A DNA stretch of 39,981 bases from an uncultured Lachnospiraceae bacterium. Its GTDB lineage: Bacteria > Bacillota_A > Clostridia > Lachnospirales > Lachnospiraceae. The position numbers were made by a program, and so were the translations under genes. This document shows positions 16,289 through 24,807 of the stretch, piece by piece. The stretch is taken from the NCBI GenBank assembly GCA_947564305.1, contig CANOBT010000038.1, positions 1 to 39,981 of the forward strand, in the 5' to 3' direction. The notes below the pieces were generated by a model, which saw nothing but the letters and a program-made list of their open reading frames with translations, did no database searches and was not told where the DNA came from. Within the stretch, counting starts at the first letter, position 1. Each line of letters begins with the position of its first letter.

Positions 16289-16333
16289 ATTATCATGTTA
16301 GGTTAAATTCCCATAGCTTGCTAGGTAGTTCAT

Positions 16334-17356
16334 TCAATACCGATTATGCACGTCCTCCGCAAAACACATCAAGTCCTTCACTTCCAACACTGTCCCGTCA
16401 TCCAGCACCGCCTTCCCGCTCATACGGCCAAACACCTGATGCTGGTCCGTCTCAATGATCAATGCAGAGGTTCTGGCTGCCCTGTCCAGAACCGGCACAA
16501 AATCCATCTCGAACCTGCCGTCACTGGAAGAAAATGTCCATGGCTTCATATAGCTGTCACTTGGTATATGGAATTCCACATCATCAATCTTATGCCCGAT
16601 TCCATCATAGAACAACATATTCTCCGATGCCGCAGAAGTGTCTCCAAACCCATATCCAATATTGAAGCCAAATGGCTTTCCATCTATCCTGCCATTTCCT
16701 GAACCCCAATACCAGCGGTTATCATATGTCCATACGCCCCGTCCCCAATCCAGTGTGCCAAAATCCTTCTCTTTAGAAAAGGTATATGTCTTTCCGTCAA
16801 AAGTCATGCTGCCGCTGGCAGGCATACAATTGATTTTCTGGTTGTAGTAAAACGCCGTTTTCTTCTCCTTCCATGGAGTTGCAATCACCATAGTGTCCAT
16901 CTTCGGCTGCTCCAGTACAATATCACAGGAAAACGATTTTCCCTCATAGAAGTCTTTATATCTGCAGCGAATCTGTCGTTTTCCGTCCTTTTGGAAAAAG
17001 CCCATATGCAGGCGTTTATCGCGGTAGATGACATCCCCCGCTTCGGATGTCTGTGGAAGATGGAATTTCCCCATTGGAAATGCATTCAATATGGTCTCCG
17101 TATGTTCCCATCCCTCCTTAAAATTCAGCAGAGAGACGGATTGAAGCCCGATGTATCCATCATCCGAAAGCGTGAAAGCTCCCGCAAAATCTTCATTTAA
17201 CGCCAAATAGTAATCCCATTCCTTTATCCTGAATTTCGGTGCTTTGATTCTTGCCCGATCATATATCTGCACCAGTTTGCGGGACCATCCCGGCTCCCTC
17301 AGGCTGCCGTCCTCATTTAAAAGCGGCTGTACATTCGTAACCTCGTGATTTCTCAT
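16334..17356 (-). CDS. DUF2804 family protein
   Basis: ATG 17356 (MRNHEVTNVQPLL) is chosen because AGGAGG lies nine bases upstream; an ATG six bases earlier is too close to that site. The 340-residue protein reads as DUF2804: WSRKLVQIYDRARIKAPKFRIKEW-like N-terminus (split here for length), DDGYIGLQSVSLL, the basic Tyr/Trp-rich core DFGTLDWGRGVW and YDNRWYWGSGNG, and a C-terminal GRMSGKAVLDDG strand. It resembles beta-rich lipocalin-like or hydroxyneurosporene-dehydrogenase-like folds. No enzymatic activity is established. It has no signal peptide or membrane helix and stands alone between two plus-strand genes. Function unknown. Confidence 0.78.
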   Translation of the reverse strand: MRNHEVTNVQPLLNEDGSLREPGWSRKLVQIYDRARIKAPKFRIKEWDYYLALNEDFAGAFTLSDDGYIGLQSVSLLNFKEGWEHTETILNAFPMGKFHLPQTSEAGDVIYRDKRLHMGFFQKDGKRQIRCRYKDFYEGKSFSCDIVLEQPKMDTMVIATPWKEKKTAFYYNQKINCMPASGSMTFDGKTYTFSKEKDFGTLDWGRGVWTYDNRWYWGSGNGRIDGKPFGFNIGYGFGDTSAASENMLFYDGIGHKIDDVEFHIPSDSYMKPWTFSSSDGRFEMDFVPVLDRAARTSALIIETDQHQVFGRMSGKAVLDDGTVLEVKDLMCFAEDVHNRY

Positions 17357-17540
17357 ATCCATCTTCCTCCTTCTGCCGTCATTCAGCGCCGTTCCCAGCC
17401 TTTTCCAACCTCTTTTCTCAGAGGTCCATCCGGCCATGTTTCTTTTCAGTATATCATGAACGGCAGGAGAAATCTCTTATAAAATAATTTTTATTAGTAC
17501 ATTGCTTCGCAGAATGAATAGGACATTGGTAAATTTTCTC

Positions 17541-17569
17541 TTGCATTCTTGTAATATTTGGTGTAATAT
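17541..17569 (+). promoter_or_regulatory. Promoter of the hemolysin III family gene
   Basis: TTGCAT (17541-17546) and TAATAT (17564-17569) have a 17-base spacer. TTTGGTG precedes the -10, as in the candidate promoters at 820-848 and 12378-12406. Confidence 0.6.
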
Positions 17570-17635
17570 AAACATATATTAAACATAGTTTTAAAAACTA
17601 CATGTCGTATTTATATAATTTAGGAGGCGGTTTTC

Positions 17636-18292
17636 ATGACGAAACAACACATTAAAGATCCTGGCAGCGCTATCACTCATTTTATCGGAATGCTGATGGC
17701 AATCTTCGCGGCAGTCCCACTGCTGATCAAAGCAGCGCATGAACCAAGCCGCATATATATCATCTCACTCGCAATCTATGCAGCAAGCCTGATTTTATTA
17801 TATGCAGCAAGTACCACATATCATACTTTTGACTTATCCACAGAGCAGAATACAGTTTTAAAGAAAATCGATCATATGATGATTTTTGTTCTGATTGCCG
17901 GAAGCTACACCCCCATCTGTCTGTTGGTACTGAAAGGCCGGACCGGAATCATATTACTCTCCCTCGTATGGGGTATCGCAATTGTGGGAATTTTAATTAA
18001 GGCTTTTTGGGTTTTCTGTCCCAAATGGGTATCATCTATACTCTATATCGGCATGGGCTGGACCTGCGTATTAGCTTTCACACAGATTTTAAATTCCATG
18101 AGCACGGCTGCATTTGGATGGCTCCTGGCCGGAGGCATCATTTATACGATCGGCGGAGTCATCTACGCATTGAAGCTCCCGATTTTCAATAACAAACATA
18201 AGAATTTCGGCAGTCATGAGATTTTCCATCTGTTTGTTATGGGCGGAAGCGCCTGCCATTTTGTCGTAATGTATGCCTATCTGCTTCCATAG
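17636..18292 (+). CDS. Hemolysin III / PAQR family membrane protein
   Basis: This 218-residue protein has seven predicted membrane helices, normal for the family. Conserved metal-site elements are present: SAITHFIG at the start, the S-x3-H of AASTTYHTF, KIDHMMIFVLIAGSYTP in the middle and SHEIFHLFVMGGSACHF near the end, supplying the His residues typical of the zinc site. Bacterial members are called hemolysin III or YqfA. The real activity may be as a membrane hydrolase or in membrane homeostasis, and haemolysis is not expected from sequence alone. AGGAGG precedes the ATG by eight bases. It is monocistronic. Confidence 0.92.
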   Translation: MTKQHIKDPGSAITHFIGMLMAIFAAVPLLIKAAHEPSRIYIISLAIYAASLILLYAASTTYHTFDLSTEQNTVLKKIDHMMIFVLIAGSYTPICLLVLKGRTGIILLSLVWGIAIVGILIKAFWVFCPKWVSSILYIGMGWTCVLAFTQILNSMSTAAFGWLLAGGIIYTIGGVIYALKLPIFNNKHKNFGSHEIFHLFVMGGSACHFVVMYAYLLP

Positions 18293-18386
18293 GATAGACA
18301 TCTATATCCTGTCTGTATGCTTGACTCTTAGTCTGATATCAATGTGTCGCATAAAACAGCAAAAAATATTGATATCTATACAGAAA

Positions 18387-18436
18387 GGCTGTCATACCAG
18401 AATTCTTCTTCTCATCTCTGATATGACAGCCCTTCC
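18387..18436. terminator. Bidirectional terminator between convergent genes
   Basis: GGCTGTCATACCAG (18387-18400) pairs with CTGATATGACAGCC (18418-18431) with one mismatch. It lies between the hemolysin III gene and the end of the long minus-strand cda operon. Confidence 0.65.
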
Positions 18437-18440
18437 TATT

Positions 18441-19025
18441 TTAATTCTTCCGTTCAGGAGTCGAATACAGACGTTCTAATTCTTGAATTCGCTGAGCAAT
18501 CCCACGCTTCAAGATATAATCCCCCACTGTTTTTGGTACATATTGAAGCCAGCTTTGATTATCGGCAATCATCTTACGTACCTCAGACCCCGTCGCTCCA
18601 CAATCTTCTTCAATCCTCTGCCAGAGGATATTCGTTTTCAATCCCAGACGTTCAATCGCCTGTGCCTTTTCTTCATCCCATTCACTGCAAATGCTCAGAT
18701 AATATATTGCATCCCACGGCGCATATTGGCGAATCAAATCCGGATGTGTGATTGGAAAAGGAATAATATCAAACTCTTTGCGCCGTACACCAAAATCTAG
18801 TAACGCCCCTTGTATCATCTCATAACGTTCCCAATATGTCAAGGGGTTATCTTTCTTTGTTATTCCATGAACATCCAGAGAGGATGTTGCTGCAAATGAT
18901 ACGATATCCGCATGTGTGATTCCAATGTATAATTTCCGGCAGCGCATCTTTGCCGCCAGAATATATTCCATATGCTTTAACGTAAAAACCTGAAATCTTC
19001 CAAATACCACTCCCGTTTCAACCAT
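18441..19025 (-). CDS. NadM-like nucleotidyltransferase (NMN adenylyltransferase type)
   Basis: This 194-residue protein matches the archaeal-type NMN adenylyltransferase pattern: GRFQVFTLKHMEYI at the N-terminus, NPLTYWERYEMIQGAL, IIPFPI, then GSEVRKMI (the ISSTxxR-like element) and VPKTVGDYI near the end. The HxGH nucleotidyl-transfer motif is altered to TLKH, keeping only the second His. Activity in NAD synthesis is therefore possible but not certain; a different cytidylyl- or adenylyl-transfer is an alternative. It is the last gene of the long minus-strand operon, about 100 bases after another nucleotidyltransferase gene, and ends just before a terminator. GAGG lies nine bases upstream of the ATG. 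Confidence 0.75.
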   Translation of the reverse strand: MVETGVVFGRFQVFTLKHMEYILAAKMRCRKLYIGITHADIVSFAATSSLDVHGITKKDNPLTYWERYEMIQGALLDFGVRRKEFDIIPFPITHPDLIRQYAPWDAIYYLSICSEWDEEKAQAIERLGLKTNILWQRIEEDCGATGSEVRKMIADNQSWLQYVPKTVGDYILKRGIAQRIQELERLYSTPERKN

Positions 19026-19124
19026 ATGTGCTTTCCTCTCCTATATCTAAGTCAAATATATCTGCAGTGATATTCACTTGTCTCATTATCTCACGGCAGT
19101 AAACCAGAATCAAATTTTTACTGT

Positions 19125-20048
19125 TCACTGCACTCCTGGCAATCTCACCGGATACTTTCCTCTCTCTATCAAATCTCTAATGGACGCAACGACAGCTTCC
19201 CGGTCTTCGATATACGTCACACCAAACCACTTATCTGCGGAATCCAACACCTTTACAGAAACTTTATTTTCCTCAAGAAGTCCTCCGATGATTGTAGGAA
19301 GCAAGTATTCCGCTTTTGCATCTTCTGCATCTACTTTTGACAAAAACTCATCAAATCCGGACTCCAATATTTGGAAAAATCCCGGCTGCAGTCCCCACAT
19401 ATTCATTGATACAAGACAGTCCGCATCTAATGTCACATCTCCTTGTGCGCTCCGAATCAACGCATTGCCTCCCATCTTTTCAATATTCCTCGTCTCTACA
19501 ACCTTCTCCAACATATGATCCGTACCCAGTGTACAAAGCCCACGGGTTACAGAACCATTTTCACTGAGTGTATTTTTCAAAACAAACCCTACCATGCAGA
19601 TTTCTGTCCCCGGTCGGCAAGTCTGCCCGGTCAAATATGCATAAGCCTGTACATAGGCCTGTTTTCCATAAAAATCATCTGCATTGATCACTAAAAACGG
19701 AGAATCAACCACATCCTTGCAGCAGAGAATCGCCTGCCCTGTCCCCCAGGGCTTTGTCCGCCCCGCAAAACGTTTTTGGTACTCCTTCGGTATATCCTCG
19801 ACTTCCTGATATGCATAAGCCACATCTACAATTTTTTCAATCCGATTTCCGATGACTTCCTTAAAATCTTTTTCCAAATCCCGGCGGATGACAAATACAA
19901 CTTTGTCAAACCCCGCTTCCATAGCATCATAAATGGAGTAATCCATAATGATTTCTCCATTAGGGCCAACAGGTTCTAACTGTTTGATCCCCCCCTTAAA
20001 ACGGCTTCCCATTCCGGCCGCCATAATCACCAGCGCTGCCCTGCTCAT
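19125..20048 (-). CDS. NTP-transferase family nucleotidyltransferase (NDP-sugar synthesis type)
   Basis: Start 20048 (MSRAALVIMAAGMGSRF) has AGGAGG eight bases upstream. The 307-residue protein begins with the GT-A nucleotidyltransferase signature AAGMGSRFKGGIKQL, followed by VGPNGEIIMDYSIYDA and, in the centre, FLVINADDFYG with the metal-binding Asp. A C-terminal half with TLDADCLVSMNMWGL follows. It should join a nucleoside triphosphate to a sugar or polyol phosphate in the cytoplasm. The exact sugar is not readable. It lies between HPr and the NadM-like gene in the cda operon, a place that suggests cell-envelope or regulatory metabolism. Confidence 0.82.
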   Translation of the reverse strand: MSRAALVIMAAGMGSRFKGGIKQLEPVGPNGEIIMDYSIYDAMEAGFDKVVFVIRRDLEKDFKEVIGNRIEKIVDVAYAYQEVEDIPKEYQKRFAGRTKPWGTGQAILCCKDVVDSPFLVINADDFYGKQAYVQAYAYLTGQTCRPGTEICMVGFVLKNTLSENGSVTRGLCTLGTDHMLEKVVETRNIEKMGGNALIRSAQGDVTLDADCLVSMNMWGLQPGFFQILESGFDEFLSKVDAEDAKAEYLLPTIIGGLLEENKVSVKVLDSADKWFGVTYIEDREAVVASIRDLIERGKYPVRLPGVQ

Positions 20049-20137
20049 AAAAATATCCTCCTGTATTTCAGGAACTGTCAATAAAATAATCTGCACAATC
20101 TGTTTCTGCTATTCTTTACAGTTCCCAGCTCTGTCTT

Positions 20138-20413
20138 TCACTCGCCCAGTCCGTCCTGCACAATCTGCACCATCTCTTTCAAAGCTTCATCCTCATCCTC
20201 GCCGTCGCAGACTATCATAATCTCATCCCCGCTTTTTATACATGCCCCCAATACACTAAGCACGCTTTTCGCATTGGCAGAAACCGTGCCCTGTCTGGCT
20301 GCCTTTTCAATCATGATCTTACAGCCAAACTGCATAGCTGTCTTACAAAACAGCCCAGCAGGCCTCAAATGTAGGCCGGTTGGATTTTTAATAACTACGC
20401 TTTCTCTTACCAT
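20138..20413 (-). CDS. HPr family phosphocarrier protein
   Basis: ATG 20413 (MVRESVVI) gives 91 residues; an in-frame TTG six bases upstream is possible. The phosphoacceptor motif is NPTGLHLRPAG with an intact His, and ANAKSVLSVLGACIKSGDEI carries the Ser that HPr kinase modifies in Firmicutes. The protein is therefore a plausible real HPr, able to serve the sugar phosphotransferase system and catabolite control, rather than a Crh-like form lacking His. It sits 15 bases after cdaR, so c-di-AMP and HPr genes share a transcript. Start choice is moderately certain. Confidence 0.88.
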   Translation of the reverse strand: MVRESVVIKNPTGLHLRPAGLFCKTAMQFGCKIMIEKAARQGTVSANAKSVLSVLGACIKSGDEIMIVCDGEDEDEALKEMVQIVQDGLGE

Positions 20414-20428
20414 ATCCAAGTGCCTCTC

Positions 20429-21685
20429 CTATCCTCCGTCTTTTTCAGTCAACGTAATCTTGACTGTCGGATTTTTTGTTAATGTCACTCCGGACGAGGT
20501 CTCAATATTCACTGCAACCTCATATGATCCGGGTGTTTTATAGTTCTTTAAATCAATGGAAGCCGCATACCGGACATCCAGCACCTCCAAATCTTCCGCC
20601 GCCCCTGTAAACTGCAGCTCCAGATCCATATCCGACTCAAAGGAAACATTCAAATTTTCCTTCAAATTTTTGACTTGAATCGCTTCCACCGGAAGTTCTA
20701 TCGTTTTGACCCCTTCCTGCTCTATCATCACCGTCACGATTACGTTGTTGGCGGTCTCGTTGGTCAGGCTGATTCCCTCCGGGAGATAGGGAAGGATATC
20801 CACAGTCACCTCTCTTCTCCCGTCCTGTCCGGTGATATCAATCTCAGAGGCAGGTACTTCAATCACATTCACGGCATCTAAGGCTTCCTTTGTCCCACAA
20901 ATTTTAATCTGTCTCGGCTCGTTGGTATATCCGGTATAAATGAATCCCTCTGCCGGTTCTCCTGACACTCCGAATGACAATGGTACAAGCTTCGTATTCA
21001 ATATCTGCACATTGACACTCAGCCCCTTCTCGCCCAGATTATGACGTATCTGGCTCTGGTCCATTGTATTCTCGTTACCGTCAAAAAGAATCAGCTCCGC
21101 ATCCACGGTCTTGCTCTCCGACATACCGCCCACATCTACCCGTGCCACTACCTGGTGGATATCCTGGATTGCAGACACAGACCCCCTAAGCGTAATTGTT
21201 TCCGGATTTGCCGTCATTTCCCCCAGCTCATATCCACCACGCGGTATACCCGTTGCCCTCACGGAAATCGGAAAAGTGTTTCTCGTCACATCCTCAATCT
21301 TCACCTGCATATTTCTCGGATTTACTTCCGTTGTCACAGACCCGCCGTCAAGCCCCGTCACTTCGGCCGTAATCGGGACCAGGTAGGTATTCCCCTCCAT
21401 CTGGCTCAAATCTGCGGTTGCTACAATATTGGTATTTTTCACTTTTGAAAGTGTTGAACGGGTTCCTGACACCGTCACACGCACGAACTGAGAATCACTG
21501 ACAACATCATACGTCTTCCCAGTATTGGTGACCACCTCTTCGTTGATAAACTCAACCGGAATACTCGAAAAAGAAACCGTTTCCACAGGATCATTTATAT
21601 TAATCGCCACAAGCCAGAGAATTATCGAAAAAAATAACGCCGCTAATTTCAGCCCCATATTCTGAGTCAGTTTATACCCTCTCAT
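20429..21685 (-). CDS. cdaR: YbbR-domain protein CdaR, regulator of the diadenylate cyclase
   Basis: This 418-residue protein has an N-terminal membrane helix (LKLAALFFSIILWLVAI, residues 12-28) followed by the NDPVETV motif and about four beta-rich YbbR repeats outside the membrane. Examples are VPITAEVTGLDGG, ISVRATG and VPASEIDITG. The gene overlaps cdaA by 14 bases and follows it, the usual cdaA-cdaR pair, in which CdaR binds and modulates CdaA. In many Firmicutes glmM comes next; here HPr does. The length is normal. Confidence 0.92.
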   Translation of the reverse strand: MRGYKLTQNMGLKLAALFFSIILWLVAININDPVETVSFSSIPVEFINEEVVTNTGKTYDVVSDSQFVRVTVSGTRSTLSKVKNTNIVATADLSQMEGNTYLVPITAEVTGLDGGSVTTEVNPRNMQVKIEDVTRNTFPISVRATGIPRGGYELGEMTANPETITLRGSVSAIQDIHQVVARVDVGGMSESKTVDAELILFDGNENTMDQSQIRHNLGEKGLSVNVQILNTKLVPLSFGVSGEPAEGFIYTGYTNEPRQIKICGTKEALDAVNVIEVPASEIDITGQDGRREVTVDILPYLPEGISLTNETANNVIVTVMIEQEGVKTIELPVEAIQVKNLKENLNVSFESDMDLELQFTGAAEDLEVLDVRYAASIDLKNYKTPGSYEVAVNIETSSGVTLTKNPTVKITLTEKDGG

Positions 21686-22544
21686 GCTCCTGCCGTCCTT
21701 TCCCTATCGCAAATTTCTTCCCATCCGAAAAGCGATCCTGAATCTGGCTGAGTTTCCCTGTCAGAAAATCGGGTGATATGCCCCGCGCAAGCTGACCGTC
21801 CATTGCAAGAGAAACTAACCCTGTCTCTTCTGATACGACAAGAATCAAGGCATCACTGACCTCGCTCATCCCCAATGCAGCACGATGTCTGGTTCCAAGA
21901 GATTTACTGATCTGCATGTTATCAGACAATGGCAGGTAACAGGTGGCAGAAGTAATCCTGTCTCCGCGAATGATCACAGCTCCGTCATGAAGCGGCGTAT
22001 TATGCTCAAAAATATTTAAGAGCACCTGCTCTGAAACGAGACAATCAAGCTCAATTCCCGTCCGCTCATACTCCGTAAGATGGATTGCTCGCTCCACAAC
22101 GATCAGCGCACCTGTTTTCACGCTCCCCATGCTGTAGCATGCCTTTACAATAGATTCCAAAGTATGATCTGTAAATCTCTGGTTCTCCCTTCCCTTGTCA
22201 AAAAGAGAAAAATTGCTCAACAGGTTTTTCTCTCCCAGCTTTTCCAAGGCTCTCCGCAGTTCCGGCTGAAATACAACAAGAGCTGCAAACGCAAGAACCC
22301 CTATTGACTCTCTTGCCAAATACAAAATGGTGTGCATCCTGAAAATGTAGGCAAACAAAATAAACACGCCCAGCATTACCATGCCCTTCAAAAGCATCCA
22401 GGCCTTTGTATTCTTAATCCAGAGCATAATCTCATATACAATCACCGTAATGATCAAAATCTCTGCAATGTCCGTCAGGCGGATGGCAGGAATGTACCAG
22501 TCACCAATATATTTTTGGATAATACTTACTATCAACTCCTGCAC
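21672..22544 (-). CDS. cdaA: Membrane diadenylate cyclase CdaA (DacA)
   Basis: This 290-residue protein makes c-di-AMP from two ATP. Three N-terminal membrane helices (about residues 25-90) precede the DAC domain, with the catalytic DGA motif at 187-189 (TPLHDGAVII) and RHR at 219-221 (GTRHRAALG). The start is GTG at 22544, with AGGGGG seven bases upstream, and no nearer ATG fits. c-di-AMP controls potassium and osmolyte uptake and wall homeostasis. It precedes cdaR with an overlap and lies 33 bases after a conserved-looking membrane protein gene. Confidence 0.95.
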   Translation of the reverse strand: MQELIVSIIQKYIGDWYIPAIRLTDIAEILIITVIVYEIMLWIKNTKAWMLLKGMVMLGVFILFAYIFRMHTILYLARESIGVLAFAALVVFQPELRRALEKLGEKNLLSNFSLFDKGRENQRFTDHTLESIVKACYSMGSVKTGALIVVERAIHLTEYERTGIELDCLVSEQVLLNIFEHNTPLHDGAVIIRGDRITSATCYLPLSDNMQISKSLGTRHRAALGMSEVSDALILVVSEETGLVSLAMDGQLARGISPDFLTGKLSQIQDRFSDGKKFAIGKGRQEHERV

Positions 22545-22577
22545 TGATTCACCCCCTAACTAGAAATACCTTATCTG

Positions 22578-23669
22578 CTATTTTTTCGCTTTACCGTCCA
22601 GTCCCAATTCTTTATTCAGGCTTCTTTGCAATAAAATCTCATCTGCACTTCCGGCGTTTCCCAACAAGCCTGTCCCATAGGATGACGAACTCTGGATACT
22701 TTTACTGCCCCAGCCTTTTCCATCACTAATATTTCCCGTATTCTGCCTTTCATTGATATGCTTCACACTTTTCTGCGGAGCCGTAACACCAATCTTTGGC
22801 ACAGCCTTCACATAATAATGGTACTCATCATCTTCAAATTCCAGATGTTCTGTCCTGACATAATCCACAGACAGGAAAATCAGCTCCAGTACCAGTCCCG
22901 CACCAACTCCCAACGCACCACTGATGATCAACGGTGCAAGAGCGATATGCAGATTCAGAGTTACATTTCCTGCCACGCCGATAATCACACCGGCAGCCGC
23001 ACCGGAAACCGTGGCAATCTTCCATGCATGATCCACAGAACGGGTACGGATACAGTATACCAGGAGTATACATACCGCCACAGCACCTGCCATGACCCAC
23101 ATCTCCTGATTCATAAGTGCCTGTTTTGCAAATGCTATAAGAGTTTCTACTAACTGCACTTCGTCTCCTGCCTTAAAGGTACTGGAAGACCCTTTTACCA
23201 GCTGAATCATATAATAAGAAAATGTGCCGCACACTGCCGGAACCATACAAACCGGAGTTCCCAAAAGACCGACTGCGATTGGAATCACAAAAGGGACATT
23301 GAGAGCAAAAGAAACTGCTGTCAGCAATACCAGCCATGCCTTCCCTGTGGAAAACCGGAAATAAAAAATATACATCAACAGAAACAACAGTGCTGCCACG
23401 ATTGCCACGGGCAGGGAAAGTGTATAAAAATGCAGCAGCAGCAGCGCTGTAGCCGCCATGACCATAACAATCAGCGGAAGAACCGCACAGACTGCGGAAA
23501 GTCCTAACGTACATACTGTCGAGGACGCTTTTTCCATAAAACCAACATTCGAATTAATCAGATAGAACACCAGAAACCCTAAGATAAACTGGAATCCAAT
23601 CCTTATAAAAACAGAATATTTTGCATAAAACACCTGTAATTGTTCTCTCCAGACAAGTAATGTACTCAT
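22578..23669 (-). CDS. Multi-pass membrane protein of unknown function
   Basis: This 363-residue protein overlaps the previous gene by ATGA. About nine hydrophobic helices run from residue 20 to about 270 (for example FQFILGFLVFYLI, AVCAVLPLIVMVMAATALLLL and LGVGAGLVLELIFLSVDY). A polar C-terminal tail of about 90 residues follows, beginning LEFEDDEYHYYVKAVPKI and rich in Ser/Gly/Asn. It has no recognised domain. Its place directly before cdaA, with tight spacing, suggests a link to c-di-AMP signalling or wall growth, but that is only neighbourhood inference. Confidence 0.7.
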   Translation of the reverse strand: MSTLLVWREQLQVFYAKYSVFIRIGFQFILGFLVFYLINSNVGFMEKASSTVCTLGLSAVCAVLPLIVMVMAATALLLLHFYTLSLPVAIVAALLFLLMYIFYFRFSTGKAWLVLLTAVSFALNVPFVIPIAVGLLGTPVCMVPAVCGTFSYYMIQLVKGSSSTFKAGDEVQLVETLIAFAKQALMNQEMWVMAGAVAVCILLVYCIRTRSVDHAWKIATVSGAAAGVIIGVAGNVTLNLHIALAPLIISGALGVGAGLVLELIFLSVDYVRTEHLEFEDDEYHYYVKAVPKIGVTAPQKSVKHINERQNTGNISDGKGWGSKSIQSSSSYGTGLLGNAGSADEILLQRSLNKELGLDGKAKK

Positions 23670-24067
23670 ACTTTCTTTTTCTCCTTCACTTCCATCTTAC
23701 CCAGACGGGATAAATCTCTATAGTACTTTTTCACACGATGCTTTGCGTCATTATGCCGGCCTCTATAAAACGCATTCGAACAGACCGCATAAATCACTAA
23801 TAATATAAGATATCCAACTCCTGCCTCAGCACACAGGAAAATCAGTTTTGAGACTGTCAGGTCTGCAAGCAGCTCGTCCATAAAGCAGACCGCTAACAGC
23901 CCTGCCAAAATCCCATATCCGACTGTCATCCACAGAATTGTGATCAACATATTCAGACTCGCATAATCTTTTTTATAATATGTGCTGATTCTTAAATCTT
24001 CTTTGATATTATTCTTCTCATACTGGGCCATCCGCGCCATCAGTCTGATTTTTCTCGTATCCAGCAT
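23666..24067 (-). CDS. Small two-helix membrane protein of unknown function
   Basis: ATG 24067 (MLDTRKIRLMARM) has GGAGG six bases upstream; the longer start at 24091 lacks a site. The 133-residue protein has a charged N-terminal helix with YEKNNIKEDL, two hydrophobic helices (MLITILWMTVGYGILAGLLAV and LIFLCAEAGVGYLILLVIYAV, the latter given in part) and a very basic C-terminus. It overlaps the next membrane protein gene by ATGA, and the two probably work together. No family was recognised. Confidence 0.65.
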   Translation of the reverse strand: MLDTRKIRLMARMAQYEKNNIKEDLRISTYYKKDYASLNMLITILWMTVGYGILAGLLAVCFMDELLADLTVSKLIFLCAEAGVGYLILLVIYAVCSNAFYRGRHNDAKHRVKKYYRDLSRLGKMEVKEKKKV

Positions 24068-24098
24068 ATTTTTCCTCCAGAATATAAACATTATTTTT

Positions 24099-24128
24099 AG
24101 TATAGCATATACTCAGAGTCCTTGTCCA
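24099..24128 (-). promoter_or_regulatory. Probable internal promoter for the cda operon
   Basis: On the minus strand TGGACA (24123-24128) and TATACT (24099-24104) have an 18-base spacer and a TGC extended -10. The element straddles the comFC stop and lies about 35 bases before the next start, so the cda genes can be transcribed apart from recD2-comFC. Confidence 0.6.
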
Positions 24129-24781
24129 ATGCTTATGGTCAAAAAATAAACTTTTTCCACTCCTGCCCTTATTAATAATTTAGAAATCTGATTGATCGTA
24201 CTTCCCGTAGTATAAATATCATCAACCACAAGCACATTTGCAGGCGGCTTCCAGTGTCTGGATATACCGAATGCACCTTGAAGATTCCGTTCCCTTCCCC
24301 GCTCATCCAATTGCTTCTGGGGTTTTGTCCTCCGCACTCTGAACACCACATCTTTCCTCATTGGAATCTGCAGTTTTTCCGAAAGTTCCTTTGCCAGCAG
24401 TTCTGCCTGATTGTAACCACGCTTCCTGCGCCGGGATGAATGCAGCGGGACCGGAAGAATCTCCTCCACCCCGCGTTCCCGGACCCACTTTCCATATTCA
24501 TCGGCCATCTCTCCGGCAAAAATTTCAGCATAATATCTTTTGTTTTGGAATTTGAACTGATAAACTGCCTTTGATACAGGCGGTACATGCCGCCACAGAC
24601 TTCTTCCTTGTTCGAAGGCGTAGTTCCGCTTTTGACAGTCACGGCAATATTCCTGCTCTTCACTGCTGACAGGCTTCCCGCATCTCATGCAGCGCGGTTC
24701 TTTTATCACAGGAAATTTTTCTCTGCATGAACCGCAAATCCCAATACCAGATCTTTGTACTTTTCCGCAGAAAGGACACAC
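24113..24781 (-). CDS. comFC: ComF family phosphoribosyltransferase-like protein
   Basis: From the GTG at 24781 the protein has 222 residues. Four zinc-type CxxC pairs (CPFC, CGSC, CMRC and CRDC) fill the first 50 residues. The phosphoribosyltransferase domain follows, with VLVVDDIYTTGST as the PRPP loop and QAELLAKEL/RRTKPQKQL in between. Relatives serve DNA uptake or recombination in competence. The frame is open upstream and encodes ILKILDILYPP before CPFC, which looks like the natural N-terminus of this family. No ATG, GTG or TTG exists there, so translation may begin at an ATT or CTG about nine bases after an AGGA. It follows recD2 with overlap or minimal spacing. Confidence 0.85.
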   Translation of the reverse strand: MCPFCGKVQRSGIGICGSCREKFPVIKEPRCMRCGKPVSSEEQEYCRDCQKRNYAFEQGRSLWRHVPPVSKAVYQFKFQNKRYYAEIFAGEMADEYGKWVRERGVEEILPVPLHSSRRRKRGYNQAELLAKELSEKLQIPMRKDVVFRVRRTKPQKQLDERGRERNLQGAFGISRHWKPPANVLVVDDIYTTGSTINQISKLLIRAGVEKVYFLTISIGQGL

Positions 24782-24807
24782 CGGAGGGTACAGGATATCC
24801 AGAATCT

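Noticed and set aside
23430..23460. GCAGCA-type short tandem repeat
   Set aside because: It is only a few units inside a coding sequence for hydrophobic and small residues; no sign of a CRISPR or functional microsatellite.
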